Assembly: GCA_013115145.1 (NCBI GenBank)
Contig: JAAPAO010000109.1
Span: 1-64,000, forward strand
Reading direction: 5' to 3'
Length of the DNA stretch: 64,000 nucleotides
DNA from: Perkinsus chesapeaki
Taxonomy: Eukaryota > Perkinsozoa > Perkinsida > Perkinsidae
The position numbers and the translations under genes are program-made. The notes under the pieces were generated by a model. That model saw nothing but the letters and a program-made list of their open reading frames with translations. It searched no databases and was not told where the DNA came from. The first letter of the stretch is position 1. Each line of letters opens with the position of its first letter. Positions 10,401 to 25,400 of this stretch are shown piece after piece.

Positions 10401-13400
10401 GGCCGAAAGAGTGGAAGCAAGACTTGCTGTGGAGACAACTGAGAGAGCAGAACCAACTCTCAAGAAGTCTCTGAGAGATAAGCTGCTTCCGAACGCAGCT
10501 GAGTTCAGAACGGAGAGGCTGCTACCAACCCTAGCATAGGACAATGCAGAGAGGCTACTGCCAAGCTGGCCACTGGATACAACAGATATGTAGCTCCCAA
10601 TACGAGCAAAGGACCTCATCGAGATGGAACTTCCGAGAGAGACGCTGTCAAGGGTGCTCAAACTAGCTCCAACTCGGGCATAAGAGCAGGCGGAAAGAGA
10701 CGATCCAGCTTCCGCACGAGATCTCAAAGACAACGAACTACCCAACCTTGCGAAGCTTCGCAACGATAGAGTGCTTCCAAAGTTGCCCATGTCCAACAGG
10801 GAGACTCCACTGCTGAGGCGGGCCTTGCCAAGGACAGAAGCCGTACTGCCGAGAATCGCCCTGGATGCAATCGATGCCCCGCTACCAAGGCGAGCAAATG
10901 AACGAATAGACAGAGAGCTTCCGAAACCAGAGAAGTCAAGTATCGACAGGCTACTACCCAAGCGGACGGACGAGACTGCGGAAAGCTGCCCGGCCATCAC
11001 TGCGGCACCAGCAACCGAGAGAGAGCTACCCAAACGAGCGAAGCTTCTTAAGGACAACGTGCTTCCAAAGGCGGCGGCATCAACAGCAGAAAGGTAGGAA
11101 GTAGAGCCAATACGCGTGAGACCATCGACGGATATGCTGCTACCGATCCTGCAGAATCCTCTCAAGGAAAGCGAGCTGCCCAGGGTGCCCATACTTAAAA
11201 TAGATGTAGCCGAACCAAGGCGCGCAACGCCCAAAGCAGAAACAGATGAACCGGTGTTGACTACGCCGACAATCGAAAGGGCACTGCCAAACCTAGCAAA
11301 GCTCCGGAGAGACAATGAGCTTCCCAGCGCAATTGTGTCCAGGGCAGAGAGAGTTGAGCCAATGCGGCTGTAGCCTAGAGCTGAGACATCTGCGCCGATC
11401 ACTGCACCACTGGTTGCTGAGATTGAGCTACCTAGGCGAGCGAAAGACCGGAGAGAGAGCGTGCTGGCGAAGGACGTTCCGGCCAGTGTAGAAAGAACAC
11501 TGCCGAACCTAGCTACTTGTACAGCCGATATACTTCCTGCAATGCGAGCCCCAGACAGAAGAGACACAGAGCTGCCAATGCGAGCGAAAGACCTCAACGA
11601 TAGGGTACTTCCGAAGGTTGTGGCATCCACCGTTGATAGTGCACTGCCAACGCGCGCATGCGATAAGGACGAGACTTGGCTTCCCAGGCGCACCACTCCG
11701 GTAGTAGATACTGAGCTTCCGACTCTGGCGAACGATCGCAGCGATAGTGAGCTGCCAAGATAGATACCGTCCAATGCACTGAGTGACTGAGCAAATGAGG
11801 TTCCAGCAGTTATAGAAGCTGAGCTACCAAGGCGAGCGAAGCTCCTCAAGGAAAGTGCGCTTCCAAAAGTAACTTGATCCAGGGCACTAAGGCGACTGCC
11901 GAAGCGAACCGTGCTAACCGTGGAAAGGGCACTTCCGAAGCAGGCAGCGTTGAGAGCAGACAGAGTGGAACCAGCGTAGACCGCACCAAGAGACGAAGTC
12001 AAACCACACACACGCGCAATAGAGGTAATAGATATACCGCTGCCGAGACGAGCGAAAGATCTCATAGACAGCGAGCTACCATATACAGCAGAGTCTATCA
12101 CACTCATGCTGTACAGAGAGCCAATTCGTGTCAAGCCAACAACGGAAAGGCCACTCCCTAGTCGAGCCATACTTCTTAGTGAGAGGGAGCTACCAAGTTG
12201 ACCGAGACCCAAAGCTGAAAGCTTCGATCCGACCCTCAGTGTAGCGCGTAGGGACAGTGAACTACCAAAGTGAGCTGCCTGGATAATTGAAAGGCTACCG
12301 CCGAGTAGAAGGCTTGATTTTGCCGAGATACCACTGCCCATGCGTAGATAACTGCGTAAGCTCAAGGAGCTACCAAGTGTCACAAAATCAACTATCGATA
12401 TCTTGCTTCCTAACCGACCTTGTGACCGAATTGAGAGAGAGCTCCCGAAGGAAGAAGCACCCAGGGATGAGAGAGCATCACCGAAACTTGCCGAAGACAG
12501 AGCCGATAGTGCGCTCCCGACACGTACGCGCTCGGCTGCAGACAGCGAGGAACCAAGCCGCATACATGACCGGAGTGATAAAGAGCTGCCGAGGTTAGCA
12601 TAGTCTACAACGGTAAGTTTACTTCCAAGTCTGGCAAAGTTACGCAAAGACAAAGAACTACCATGGGATGCGCACCCAACAGTAGAAAGGGCGTTACCAA
12701 GCCTCGCTATACCAAGTACAGACATGGCTGAGCCAGTGCGAGTAACACCGGTCACTGATATCGAGCTGCCTAACCTAGCATAACCTCTTATTGAGAGGGA
12801 GCTGCCTAGGTTGACACAGTCCACAATACTAGCAACACTACCAAACCGAGCGAAGCTGCGCATAGAGATCGAAGACCCACAGTTGACGAATTCTGCTACA
12901 GACAAGCTGCCCCCAAATTCCAGTTGACCTTGGGCGAAGAGTCTGCTGTAGAGAGATAGGCTGCTACCGAGTCTCGCAAAGGACCTCAAGGATAGTGAGC
13001 TAGCTAGGTTGGCTGTCAGCATGACAGATAGCATACCCGCAACACGACTGCTACCAACAACGGAGACTGAGCTACCGGTCCTTACGAATGATCGCAGAGA
13101 AACGGAGCTCGCCAGAGTGATAGAGTCGCATACAGATACCCCACCGGTACCAAACCTAGACTGGCCATAGACAGAGATAGAACTACCCAGTCTGCCGATC
13201 GACCGTAAAGATAACGTGCTGGCGAAGGAAGCCGTGCTTATAGTAGATAATGCATAGATCGAACCAAGCCTTGCAAGACCAGTAAGCGACAATCCACTTC
13301 CTAGGCGAGCAAAGCTTCTCAAAGACAAGCTGCTGGCACAGTGGGCCATGTTGACGATGCTTGCACTGTATATCGAGGTAGTGCGGGTGACACCACAAAT

Positions 13401-16400
13401 CGAGACACTGCTGCCAAATCTAGCAAAGCCTCTCATAGATATGGAACTACCAATGGCGGCCATATCGATCAATGATAGTTTAAAGACGCTACCAATTCTA
13501 GCTAGGCCGAGCACCGATATTCCACTACCCAACCGAGCGGCGTGTCGGAGAGACAAGCAGCTGCTCATTGAACCAAAATCATATACTGATAGGGCGGAAC
13601 CGAGGTTTCCTAGAACCCTCACAGATAAAGAACTCCCTAGAGTAGTAGCACTCAAGACCGATAGGGCACTACCAAGTCGAGCCTTGCCCACGGTAGAGAC
13701 ACCACTGCCGAGGCGAGCGAACGCGCGCAGCGACAGGGAGCTGCCGAAGGAGGCCGCATCAAAGATAGAGAGCTTTCCACCAAGGCTGGCGAAAGAACGA
13801 AGGGACACGGAGCTTGATAATTGGACAGCGTTGGACGCCGATATGACTCCACCATGCCAAATCTTAGATGATACTGAGAGGGCACTACCAAGGCGAGCAG
13901 CTGCTCTGAGTGACATACAGCTGCCAATCATAACATGGTCTAAAATTGACAGGGACGCGCCGAAGCGAGTAGCTGACACAGCGGAAAGCCTCGAGCCAAC
14001 CCGACAGAAAGCCCTTACAGACAGGCTACTCGATAGATGAACAAAGTCAAATACCGATAACTTGGATCCACAACGTGAGAAGGCTCTCAGGGATAGGGAA
14101 CTGCCGAATTGAGCCTCATCAATAACAGACAACTTGCGTAACGAGCCTAGTCTGGCAAGGCCAAGTACTGATACACCGCTACCAAACCGGGCTACTCCTC
14201 TAAGTGAGAGAGTACTGCCTAGTGTGACGAAGTCTAGTACGGTTGCAGCAGAGCCTAGTCGAGCAAAGCTTCTTATTGACAGTGTACTACCAAAAGACAC
14301 CGAGTCCACCACTGACAGCTTAGATTGCATATAGGATTTACCATAGACCGATATCGATGATCCAGCAAGGGTACTGGATAATATCGACAGACCAGAGCCA
14401 AGCCTTGCAATAGCACGAATTGACATGCTACTTCCGAGACCGACCTGGTCGAGTACGGACAATTGGCTACCCAAAGAGCCCCTCGACAGAACAGATATCC
14501 TAGAGCCGATCTTGGAGCTGCAACGTAGTGAGAGACTACTGCCCAAGGTAACATAATCCAACACTGAGAGCTTGGAACCAAGTCGAGCAAAGCTTCTAAG
14601 AGATAGAGAACTACCAAGACCAGCCTCAGCTATAGTGGACACCGAGTAAATAGATCCGGTACGGAGTAACCCAAGCACCGAAACGCTGCTTCCCAACCGG
14701 CTGAATGCTCGCAGGGAGAGGCTACTGCCAAACTCGACCTCCTCGAGAACAGAGAGGCGGCCACCAACTCGCGAAAAGGAGCGAACCGATAACACGCTGC
14801 CGAAGTGTGCCTGGTCCAGCACTGACGTTTTGCTGCCCAACCTAGCAAAACTCCTCAGCGATAGAGAGCTACCGAAATGAGCTTGGCCTATCGTACTGAC
14901 ACGACTACCAAATTGGGCGGTGCTGAGCGCTGAAACGCTGCTGGCTAGTCGAGCGAAGCTACGCAGCGACAGTGAGCTTCCAAGATTGAGGGATTCAAGC
15001 ACACTAGCTCGTGAACCCAGTCGAGCGAACGACCTTAGAGAGAGTGAGCTACCCATACTGGCCTGAGCCAACACAGATATAGCCGATCCAAGTGCAGCTT
15101 TCTGCAGAACAGTAACAGCACTGCCCAGTCTGGTAAATGTGCGTAATGACAAACTACTGCCAATGCTCATATTCTCTATAACCGATAGCTTTGAGCCTAC
15201 TCTAGCAAAGCTTCTCAGAGAGATGGAGCTACCAAGGGTTGCGTAGCTCACTAGAGACATGTAGGAACCTAGACGTGCTCCATCGAACAGTGAGAGAGCA
15301 CTTCCCACCCTAAGGAAAGCTCGTAATGACATTGAGCTGCCTAGGATCGAGGTGTCCAGGACTGACAAACTGGAACCGGATCGGCTGAAAGACCGCAATG
15401 ATACCGAGCTTCCTAGAGTAATACGATCTAGGACAGAGAGCGAGGACCCAAGACGTAGCGTCGACAAGAGGGATACTGAGCTCCCCAGTCGGCACGCACT
15501 CCTCAACGACAGGCTACTTCCGAAAGCTACAAACTCGATGGCTGACAGTGATTTACCGATGCTGGCCTTCCCAAGAGCCGAGAAACCAGAGCCAATACGA
15601 GCTATAGATCTCAGGGATAGAGTGCTGCTGAAGGAAACCATGTCCATAACGCTTAGTCGACTGCTCAATCGCATCCACGAGCGGATAGAAAGCGAGCTGC
15701 CGAAGGAGGCGAATCCGAGAGATGATACAGTGCCACCACACCGACTTAGTGAAAGGGCTGACAAGGCATAGCCGAAGCATCCAGATGTAGAGACCGAAAG
15801 GCTGCTACCGAGACGAGCGAAGCTTCGCAAAGAGAACGAGCTTCCAAGAGTCACAGCACCGTAAGCAGACACCGTATATAGTGAGCCTACCCGAGTTAAT
15901 CCAGTGACAGAGACTGTGCTACCAAGCCTTGCAAAGCTTCTGAGCGACAAACTGCTCGAGAGAACACCGCTATCCAGCACAGTGAGGAGGCTTCCCAGGC
16001 GGGCGAAGCTCCTCAATGACATCGAGCTGCCAAATGAGACTGCAGCAATAGCAGATACGCCGGCGCCGAGCCTACAGGCGGATAGTACTGAGACAGTACT
16101 TCCGACTCTCACTAGTGACCGTACCGACAGTGAGCTGCTCAGAGTGGTAAAGTCGACAGTGCTGAGTGAACTGCCTAGCCTTGTGAAGCTGCGTAGCGAG
16201 AGTGAAGTGCCGAGGACAGTGGTATCCAACACAGAGAGCCGCTGAGAGAGCCTTGCAGCGCCCAGAACAGAGAATCCACTGCCAAGCCGGGCGAACTGTC
16301 TCAGAGATAACGAGCTTCCGAAGGATGTCGAAGCTATAACAGACAAGGTGTATACCGATCCACAGCGAAGAAGGGAGGCCACGGATAGGCTGCTGCCAAG

Positions 16401-19400
16401 TCGAGCAAGACTTCGAACACTGAGAGAGCTACCCAGTGACGACAGGTCCCACAAACTCAGCGGGCTGCCAAGTCGAGTAAAGCTTCTAATGGATAACGAG
16501 CTGCCCAATGCTACTTGGTCGAGGACCGATAATGACCCACCCATCTTAGTAACGCCATACGCAGATACGGTACTGCCGAGTCTAGCTGAGCTTCTCATTG
16601 ATAGGGAGCTTCCGAGTAGTACGAAATCTAGTACACTAGACTTGCTGCCAAGACGAGCAAAGCTACGCAGAGAAAGAGTGCTTCCCATCGCAACTTGGTC
16701 TAATACCGAGGTCGTGGAGCCGAGAGAAGTGCGGGCTAGGGTACTTAATGCACTGCCTATCCGGGCAGATCCGCATACAGAGAGAGAGCTACCGAGACGG
16801 GCTGCGGACCTCAATGATAGACTGCTCCCACACTCCACAGCGGAAATGACACTTAGCCGATACACTGAGCCCAGCCGAGCCAGACCGAAAGCAGAGATAC
16901 TGCTGCCGAGCCGGCAAGCGCCTCGAAGAGAGAGCGTGCTCCCGAGGTTAGTGTAGTCAAGGACCGACATTTTGCTACCCAAACGAGAGAAGCCTCTAAG
17001 GGATAGAGAGCTGCCGAAGGTAGCATCAGCGATCACAGACAAGGCGTAAACAGAGCCAACGCGAGTGAGACCAGTGACCGATAGTGAACTGCCAAGTCTA
17101 GCTGCACTTCTCAAGGAAAGCGAACTACCAAACTGGCCACTTGAGATAACACTGAGGCTATACAAGGAACCGAGTCGAGCCAGTTGGGAGATAGAACATG
17201 TGCTTCCTATCCTAACAGCTGCTCGAATAGATAAGGCCGATCCGAAAGATGCAAAATTGCAAATACTTGCGCTGCTTGCAAGTCGGGCAAACGACCTCAG
17301 AGATAGGCTACTGCCATACGATACACTACCTAGTACGCTAGCAGCACCACCTAGGCGAGCATTGCTGAAGACTGATGCTGTGCTGCCCAAACGAGCGAAG
17401 GACCGTAACGATAATGAGCTGCCGAAACCAGTGTAGGCTATCACCGAGAGTCCGTACATGGAGCCAACACGCGACAGGCCATACACGGATACGCCACTAC
17501 CGAACCTCGCCACTCCGCGTAAGGAAAGTGAGCTACCGAGAGCAACCATATCAAGTACCGAAGCTGAGCTTCCGAGTCTTGCAAAGGAGCGAAGAGATAA
17601 AGAGCTGCCTAAGGTAGCTTCAGCAAGAACAGACAGACCACATCCGCAAGGACTGTTAGTATTGCCGAACACCGAGAGGGAACTGCCGAGGCGGACAGCG
17701 CTTCTAACAGACAGGCTACTGCTGAGGGCAGTGAAGCTGAATACTGATAGAACACCACCGAGCCGAGTGAAGCTCCGCAAGGAAAGAGAGCTAGAATATG
17801 CCACAGAACCAAGAGCAGAGAGTGACCCACCCAAGGATGATTTGCTGAATACCGAGAAGGAGCTACCTATCCTCGCAAATGAAGCTAACGAAAGGCTGCT
17901 AGCTAGTGACGTGGAATCGAATATGGACTGTTTGCTGCCTAGCCGAGCGAAGCTTCTGAGGGAGAGGATGCTTCCAAAAGTGGCTGCGCCAATAGCGGTG
18001 AGTGAATCGCCTATTCTTGTAGAACCAAAGGTCGACACCGCACTGCCAACTCTGGCAAATCCGCGCAGTGACAAGCTACTACCAAGGGAAGTCGAACTAA
18101 TGACCGATAGCTGATACATAGATCCTACTCTAGCGAGACCTATAACTGATATACCGCTTCCGAACCTTGATAGGCCTCTGACGGATAGTGCACTGCCCAG
18201 GTATACACTGTCAAGCACCGATAAGTCACTGCCGAGGCGCGCAAAGCTTCTTACCGACAGGGAACTGCCCAGATTAACCATCTCGCAGACTGATACAGCG
18301 AGCAGCGAGCCGAACCTTGTAACTCCAGTAACCGAGAGTGAACTACCGGCCCGAACAACAGCTCTGATAGAAAGGCTGCTACCTAGAGTGGCCAGATCGA
18401 ATACGCTGACTGAACTACCGAGCCTTCCAAAGCTCCGCAGCGAAAGGCTACTTCCGAGGGTAGTAGAGCCGAGGATGGAGTAGGCACCACCAACGAGAGC
18501 AGTAGAGTAGGTAGAGCAAGTACTACCGAAACGCACGACCGAGCGAAGGGAGAGAGAACTGCTCAACGAGACAAAGTCCAAGATGGTTGTCGAGCTCCCT
18601 AGTCGGGCAAAGCTTCTGAGGGACAAGCTACTGCCGAAAGCTGAGCCCTCTAGTATTGAAGCACTAGCGCCAAGTCGAGCGGCCGCAAAGACAGATACAT
18701 CACTGCCTAGTCTGGCAAAACTTCTGAGCGATAGAGAGCTTGCGAAGGAGGAACCAGCAATAACCGAGACCATGTAGACCGATCCGACACGCTGTAAGCC
18801 TTGAATCGAGACACCGCTGCCAAACCTGGCGCAACCTCGTAGAGATAAGGAACTACTCAGAGTTACAAAGTCGAGAACGGATACGCTGGACCCGAGCCGA
18901 GAGAAGCTTCGTAATGACAGAGAACTACCAAGGGAAGCCTCCGAAATGGTGCTGATAGATCCACCAAGACCCATTGCAGCAAGCACGGAGACTGTGCTAC
19001 CAAGCCGCATAGCAGAACGGAGCGATAGGCTACTTCCCAATGACGTGTAGTCAAGAACACTGGCGGATTTACCAAGGCGGGCAAATGTGCGAAGTGACAG
19101 AGAACTTCCGAATGACGCAGCGCCTACGGTCGACAACTTGTCGCCCAGGTGAACCTTGGATAGAGCAGAGAGGCTACTGCCGAATGTCGCCGATGACTTA
19201 ACAGATACAGAGCTAGCGATCCTGGCGAAGGATCGTAACGACAAAGCACTGCCAATTGCCATATCAGAGATAACAGACACCTTATAGATGGAGCCAACAC
19301 GTGCGAGGCCAGTGATAGAGATTGCACTGCCGAGGCGAGCAAAACCCCTCAAAGACAGTGAACTGCTGAGCAGAGTAGCTTCGAGAACACTGGTTGAGCT

Positions 19401-22400
19401 ACCGAGGCGAGCAAAGCTGCGCAATGATAAGCTGCTACCAAACGATGACTGTCCCAAGACACTCAAGCTGCCGCTGATTAAAGCAGACGAACTTGCGGAG
19501 AGTGAGCTTCCATGGCGAAGGACTGCACGTATTGATAACGAGCTGCCAAGCGCTACATAGTCCAAAACTGAGATCTTGGAACCAACCCTTGCGAAGGAAC
19601 GGAGGGAAAGGCTACTGCCTAGATCGCTTTGACCCAGGACACTTACAGAAGAGCCAACGCAGCCACTAGAGAAGATAGAAATTCCGCTTCCGAGTCTAGC
19701 AAGAGACCTCACTGAAAGCGCACTTCCGAGGGTGGTGGATGCAATAGTAGATAGTGCATAGAGGGAGCCCAAGCGCATTAGCCCAGTTATTGAGATACCA
19801 CTACCATATCTTGCAACTGATCGCAAGGACAGGGAACTGCTTAGAGCTACCGAATCGAAGACCGACACACGACTTCCGAGCCGGCCGAAGCTCCGTAGTG
19901 ATAGGGAACTTCCGAGGTAAGACTCGGCAACAACTGACAGAGACTGACCAATCTTCGACAAACCAAAGGTAGAGATCGAACTGCCAAAACGTGCCATGGA
20001 CCGTACCGATAAGGCGCTAGCAAGATTCACAGTATCGAGCACGGAGAGTCGCGATCCCAATAGGCCAAAGCTTCGGAGTGATAAGCTGCTGCCTAGCTGT
20101 GATTCGGAAAGGACTGATACTGAGGCACCTGATCTAACGAAGGAAAGTGCTGAGATTGCCGAACCAACGTTAGCAGTTCCACTAATCGACAGGCCACTCC
20201 CCAGTCGAGCAAAGGACCGCAACGAGAGACTGCTAGCTAGGCATGTGCTGTCGATTACACTAAGCTTGTATACAGAGCCCAACCTAGTAAGGCCCGTAAC
20301 AGACGCACCACTGCCGATTCTAGCGAACGACCGTAATGACAACGCACTTCCAAGACTGGCAGTGTCAAATACACTGAGCTTGGAGCCAAGACGACCAAAT
20401 CCTCTCAAGGAAAGGGTGCTGCCTATGTGGACATACCCCACACAAGAAGCAAGCGAGATAGATCCAAATCTAGCCACCGAAGCGGTTGAGACAGAACTAC
20501 CGAGCCGTACTGCGGATCTGACCGAAAGGCTGCTTCCGAGAACGGTATAGTCCATGACGGACACTTTGCTACCAAGACGAGCAAAAGACCGCAGAGATAG
20601 GGAACTACCGAAGGCAGCGCGGCCTATAACAGAAGCGGTACTCATGGATCCCAGCGTACCAAGGCCCGCAGCAGAGATACCGCTGCCGATCCTTAAGAAG
20701 GAACGGAGAGACAGAGAGGACCCGCATTGGACGGAATCGAATACAGATAGTTTGCCAGCAAAAGTGCTCTTGTCGCCAGAACCAACCGATAAACTACTTC
20801 CAATACGAGCAAAGCTCCTGCAGGAGAGGCTGCTACCTAATGTTATATGGTCGAATACCGTAGCTGAACTTCCCAACCTTGCAAATGACCGTAAGCTGAG
20901 CGAGCTTCCGAGTACATTAGCAGCTATGGCAGAGAGCTTGTAAACAGAACCAACCCTACACAAACCCGTTACGGACAAGCCACTGCCGAGTCGGGAAACG
21001 CTACGTAGGGAGAGGGAGCTGCCGAAGGTTGCCGAGCCCAGGACGCTTGCTGTGGTCGCTAGTCTGGCAAACGACCTCAACGATAATGCGCTACTGAAAG
21101 TCGCCGATTCAACGACCGAGCAGAGCCCACCTAGTCTTGCGAATGAGCGAAGTGATAGGGTGCTTCCAAAGGATGCCTGGCTTTGCACAGACAAAGAGCT
21201 ACCTAATCGAGTACCAAGGAGAGCCGAGAGGGTACTTCCACACCGAGCAGCAGTCCTCAGTGACAGAGAGCTACCCAAAGCGCAGTGGTCGAGTATAGAT
21301 ACGCCGTCACCAATACGAGCAAACGAGCGTAGAGAAAGCGAGCTACTGAATGACGAGCACCCTATGGTAGAAAGGGCACTCCCGAGAAGAGAGGCTCCCA
21401 CAACAGAAGTCGAGCTGCCTATCCTAGACATGCTTCTTACTGACAGAGAGCTGCCTAAGGATACTTGATCTATGATAGAGAGAGAATAAACAGAACCAAC
21501 CCTGTAGAGACCAGCAACAGATAAACCACTGCCGAGACGAGCGAAAGATCGTAAGGACAAGGCGCTGCCGAAAGAGGTGCAGTCGAGAGCGGAGAGACGA
21601 CCACCAATGCTAGCTATGTTACGTATGGAGAGAGTGCTACCCATGTTGACGTAGTCCAACAGTGATAGTGTACCGGCAAAACGTGATCGTTCCGCTATAG
21701 ACAAACTACTGCCACAACGGAGGAAGGTCCTCACTGAAAGGGAGCTGCCAAGAGCCACAAACTCCAATAGGGAGGATCTTGACCCCATTCTAGCAAACCC
21801 ACGGAGCGAGAGAGAGCTGCCAAGATGGGAGAAGCTCAGAACGGAAGCGCTTGCACCAAGTCGTGCGGCCGACAAGGCTGAGACAGTACTCCCAAGGCGA
21901 GCGACCGACCTTAGTGATAATGAGCTGCCTAAGGTTGGATAGTCTAGCACTGATAGACTCCCGCCTAGCGCGGATTTTCCGTAGGCCGATACAGCACTAC
22001 CAAAGCGTGCAAATGTTCTGAGCGACAAGGCACTCCCGAGAACAGTGCAGTCCAGGCTAGACACAGTACCAGCGAGGCGACTGAAGCTCCGGAGAGAGAG
22101 GGAGCTGCCGAAGGCTATTGAGCCAAGAACAGTAGCAGAGCTACCGAGCATTCCACGGCCAAGCACTGACATGGAGCTGCCCAGTCGAGCAGCAGACCGC
22201 AGTGATAAAGAACTGCCCAGAGTTGCAGAGCCAATTATGCTGATAGTGGTAAGTGAGCCAACCCTTGCTAGACCTGCAACCGATAGGCCACTGCCAAGAC
22301 GAGAGAAAGCTCTTAATGACAATGAACTGCCGAAAGCAGCGGAGTCTAGGACACTAACCTTGCTACCGAACCTGGCAAAGCATCGTAGGGATAGCGAGCT

Positions 22401-25400
22401 GCCGAAAGCGACGGAATCCAACACAGTAAGGCTGCTGCCCACAGTGGAAGCAGCGTACACCGAAGTACTATCTCCAAGCCTGGCGAATCCGCGGATCGAT
22501 AGTGAACTACCGAAGTTAGTGTAGTCGAACACGGTAGCACAACTCCCTAGCCTCGCGAATGAACGTAACGATAGCGAGCTACCGAAGTGTGCCTCCTCGA
22601 GGACAGACAGAGCACTGCCAATCATTCCGCTACCGAAGAGAGAGATACTGCTGCCTAGCTTGGCCACGCCTCTCAGGGATAGCGAGCTGCCTAACGTAAC
22701 GGAGGCTATAACGGATTGAGATGATCCTAGCCTTGTGACACCGTAAAGAGAGGCGGAGCTACCAACGCGTACAAATGACCGCAGGGAGAGGGAGCTTCCC
22801 AGTTGAGTGGAATCGAAAACGGATACTTTCTGGCCAAGTCTAGCCATATTCCGCACAGATAGTGAACTCCCGAGTGCCACCATATCAATCACTGATGCTT
22901 TGTAAACTGAGCCGAACCGAACCAGGCCAGTCACCGATAAACCGCTGCCCAACCGAGCAAATCCTCGGAGAGACAGTGAGCTACTGACTGAAGAGTAATC
23001 GACCACGGAGAGCGATTCACCAAGGGAAGCTGAATATTGTACAGACAGAGAGCTGCCTAAGCGGCCGAAAGACCTTAGAGAGAGGGAGCTAGCAAGCAGG
23101 CTACATTCGAGAGCACTAACGGAACTCCCTAATCTGCTGAAGCTTCGCAAAGATAGAGAGCTACCAAGGGTGATAGCCCCGATAATGCTTAAAGACGAGC
23201 CCACAGCGATGGCAGAGGCTGTAGAGACTGCGCTACCCACTCGGAAGAATTGTCGTAGGGAGAGAGCACTGCCTAGGTTAACAGCATCTAGGATGGAGAT
23301 ACTGCTTCCTAGTCTACCAGTGTTGAACACGGACATTGAGCTGCCCATGCGAGTAACAGCAGCCAATGACAGAGAGCTACCAAGGGTAGTATAGTCGGTA
23401 ACAGAAAGCTTGCTACCCAGACGAGAAAAAGATCTCAGTGATAATGAGCTACTCAGAACATTCATAGCAATCACCGAAAGTTTGTATAGAGAACCAATGC
23501 GGGCTAAGCCTTGCACTGATATACCACTACCAAACCGGCCAACAGCTCTTAGCGATAAACTGCTTCCAAAGGAGGCCAGATTCAAGGAAGAGATAGCTGA
23601 CCCAAATCGCCCTGTTGAGACCAACGAGAGAGCACTGCCGAGCCTCAAAGAGCTCCTCAATGAGAGAGAGCTACCAAGGGAGACGTAGTCTAATACGGAC
23701 ATCTTACTGCTCATTCTAGCGAAGCTGCGCAAAGACATAGTACTTCCTAAGTTACAGTATTCCACCAGGGATACAGCGCTACCGAACCAGGTCCGCTGAG
23801 TTACACTGAGGCCGCTGCCTAACCTAGCTAAACTTCGGACTGATAGTGAGCTCGAGAGCCTGGTGAAGTCTATAACGCTAGCGGAACTTGCGAGTCGAGC
23901 GAAACTCCGGAGAGACAAGGCACTGCCGAAGGTTAGAGCCTCAGCAACCGAGAGGGATGATGATAGTCTTGTTGCAGCCAATACTGAGACACCACTACCG
24001 AACCGGGCTAGAGATCGCAGAGATAATGAGCTGCCAAGCTGAGCATCACCAAGAATACTCAAAGCAGCACCATATCTTGCACCTCCCAGCAGCGATAAAG
24101 AACTTCCGATCCTAAGGAAATTACGCATAGATAACGCACTTCCAAAGTTAGCTCGATCTAATACAGTAGTGTGGTGGCCGATTCTCGCAAACGACTTCAA
24201 TGATAGTGAACTCGCTAATGTTACAAAGTCGAGCACCGAAGTCGAACCACACAGCCTCGCGAAGGAACGAAGGGACAATGAGCTGCCGAAGGACGCATGC
24301 CCTATAGTACTCAAAGACGAACCAAGCATGGCACCCCCGACTAATGAGGCCGAACTGCCAACCTTGGCGAAGCACCGCAATGACAAGGAGCTTCCTAACG
24401 AGGTGAAGTCTAGTACACTTAGAGAGAGGCCAAGGCTTGACATGCCGAATGCAGAGAACCCGCTTCCTGCACGATGATAGCTCCTAACTGATAGGGAACT
24501 ACTGAATTCAGCAGCACCAATAATGGATAAGACCGAGCCCAAACGGAAGCTGCTCCAAGTGGATAAGGAGCTGCCAATCCTACAGAAGCTCCGAAGAGAG
24601 AGGCCGCTGCCGAGACCAACCTCCGATAGCACAGACAAAGATGCACCGTGAAGAGATTTTAAAGCGACAGACAGTCCAGAGCCAAACCGGCTGACAGCTC
24701 GAAGGGATAGACTGCTGCCAAGGTGGGTACAGCCGAGAGCAGAGAGCTGATTGCCGACACCGAGTTTGGTACCAGCTATAGATAACGAGCTTCCAGCTCT
24801 CAACATCGATCGAAGTGACACAGCTGATCCACAATGTAGGACGTCGAGCGTTGAAATAGAGCTACCCAGTCTTGCCATACCATATAAGGATATCGCGCTG
24901 CCTAGCCTCGAGAAGCAACGTAAGGAAAGTGTGCTTCCGAAGGATGTGGTAGCCAATGCAGTCAGTGTGTTACCAAGACGGCAACGACCGACAACAGAAG
25001 CGGAGCTACCAACTCTAACAAAGTTGCGTAAAGACAGTGAGCTACCTAGCACGGTTTGCTCGATCACGCTCAATGTTTTACCCAATCGCAAGCTCTCTCT
25101 GACAGAAAGGGCACTACCGAAACGCGCCAAATACCGTAGGGATAGAGAACTACCCAGGTCAGCAAAAGACACCACTGATAGTGAACCACTGAGGCGGGCT
25201 AGCGCTACCAAGGAAAGGGTGCTTCCTAACCTTGCGAATTGACGCAGAGAGACACAGCTACCAATCTGACCCATATCGAGGACTGAGAGTGCTGCCCCGA
25301 GGCGTGCGTTGGATATAGCTGAGATACTATCTCCTGCTCTGAGGAACGATCGGAGTGATAAGCTGCTGCCAAGCGAGACCATATCGAGACTGCTGAGCGA

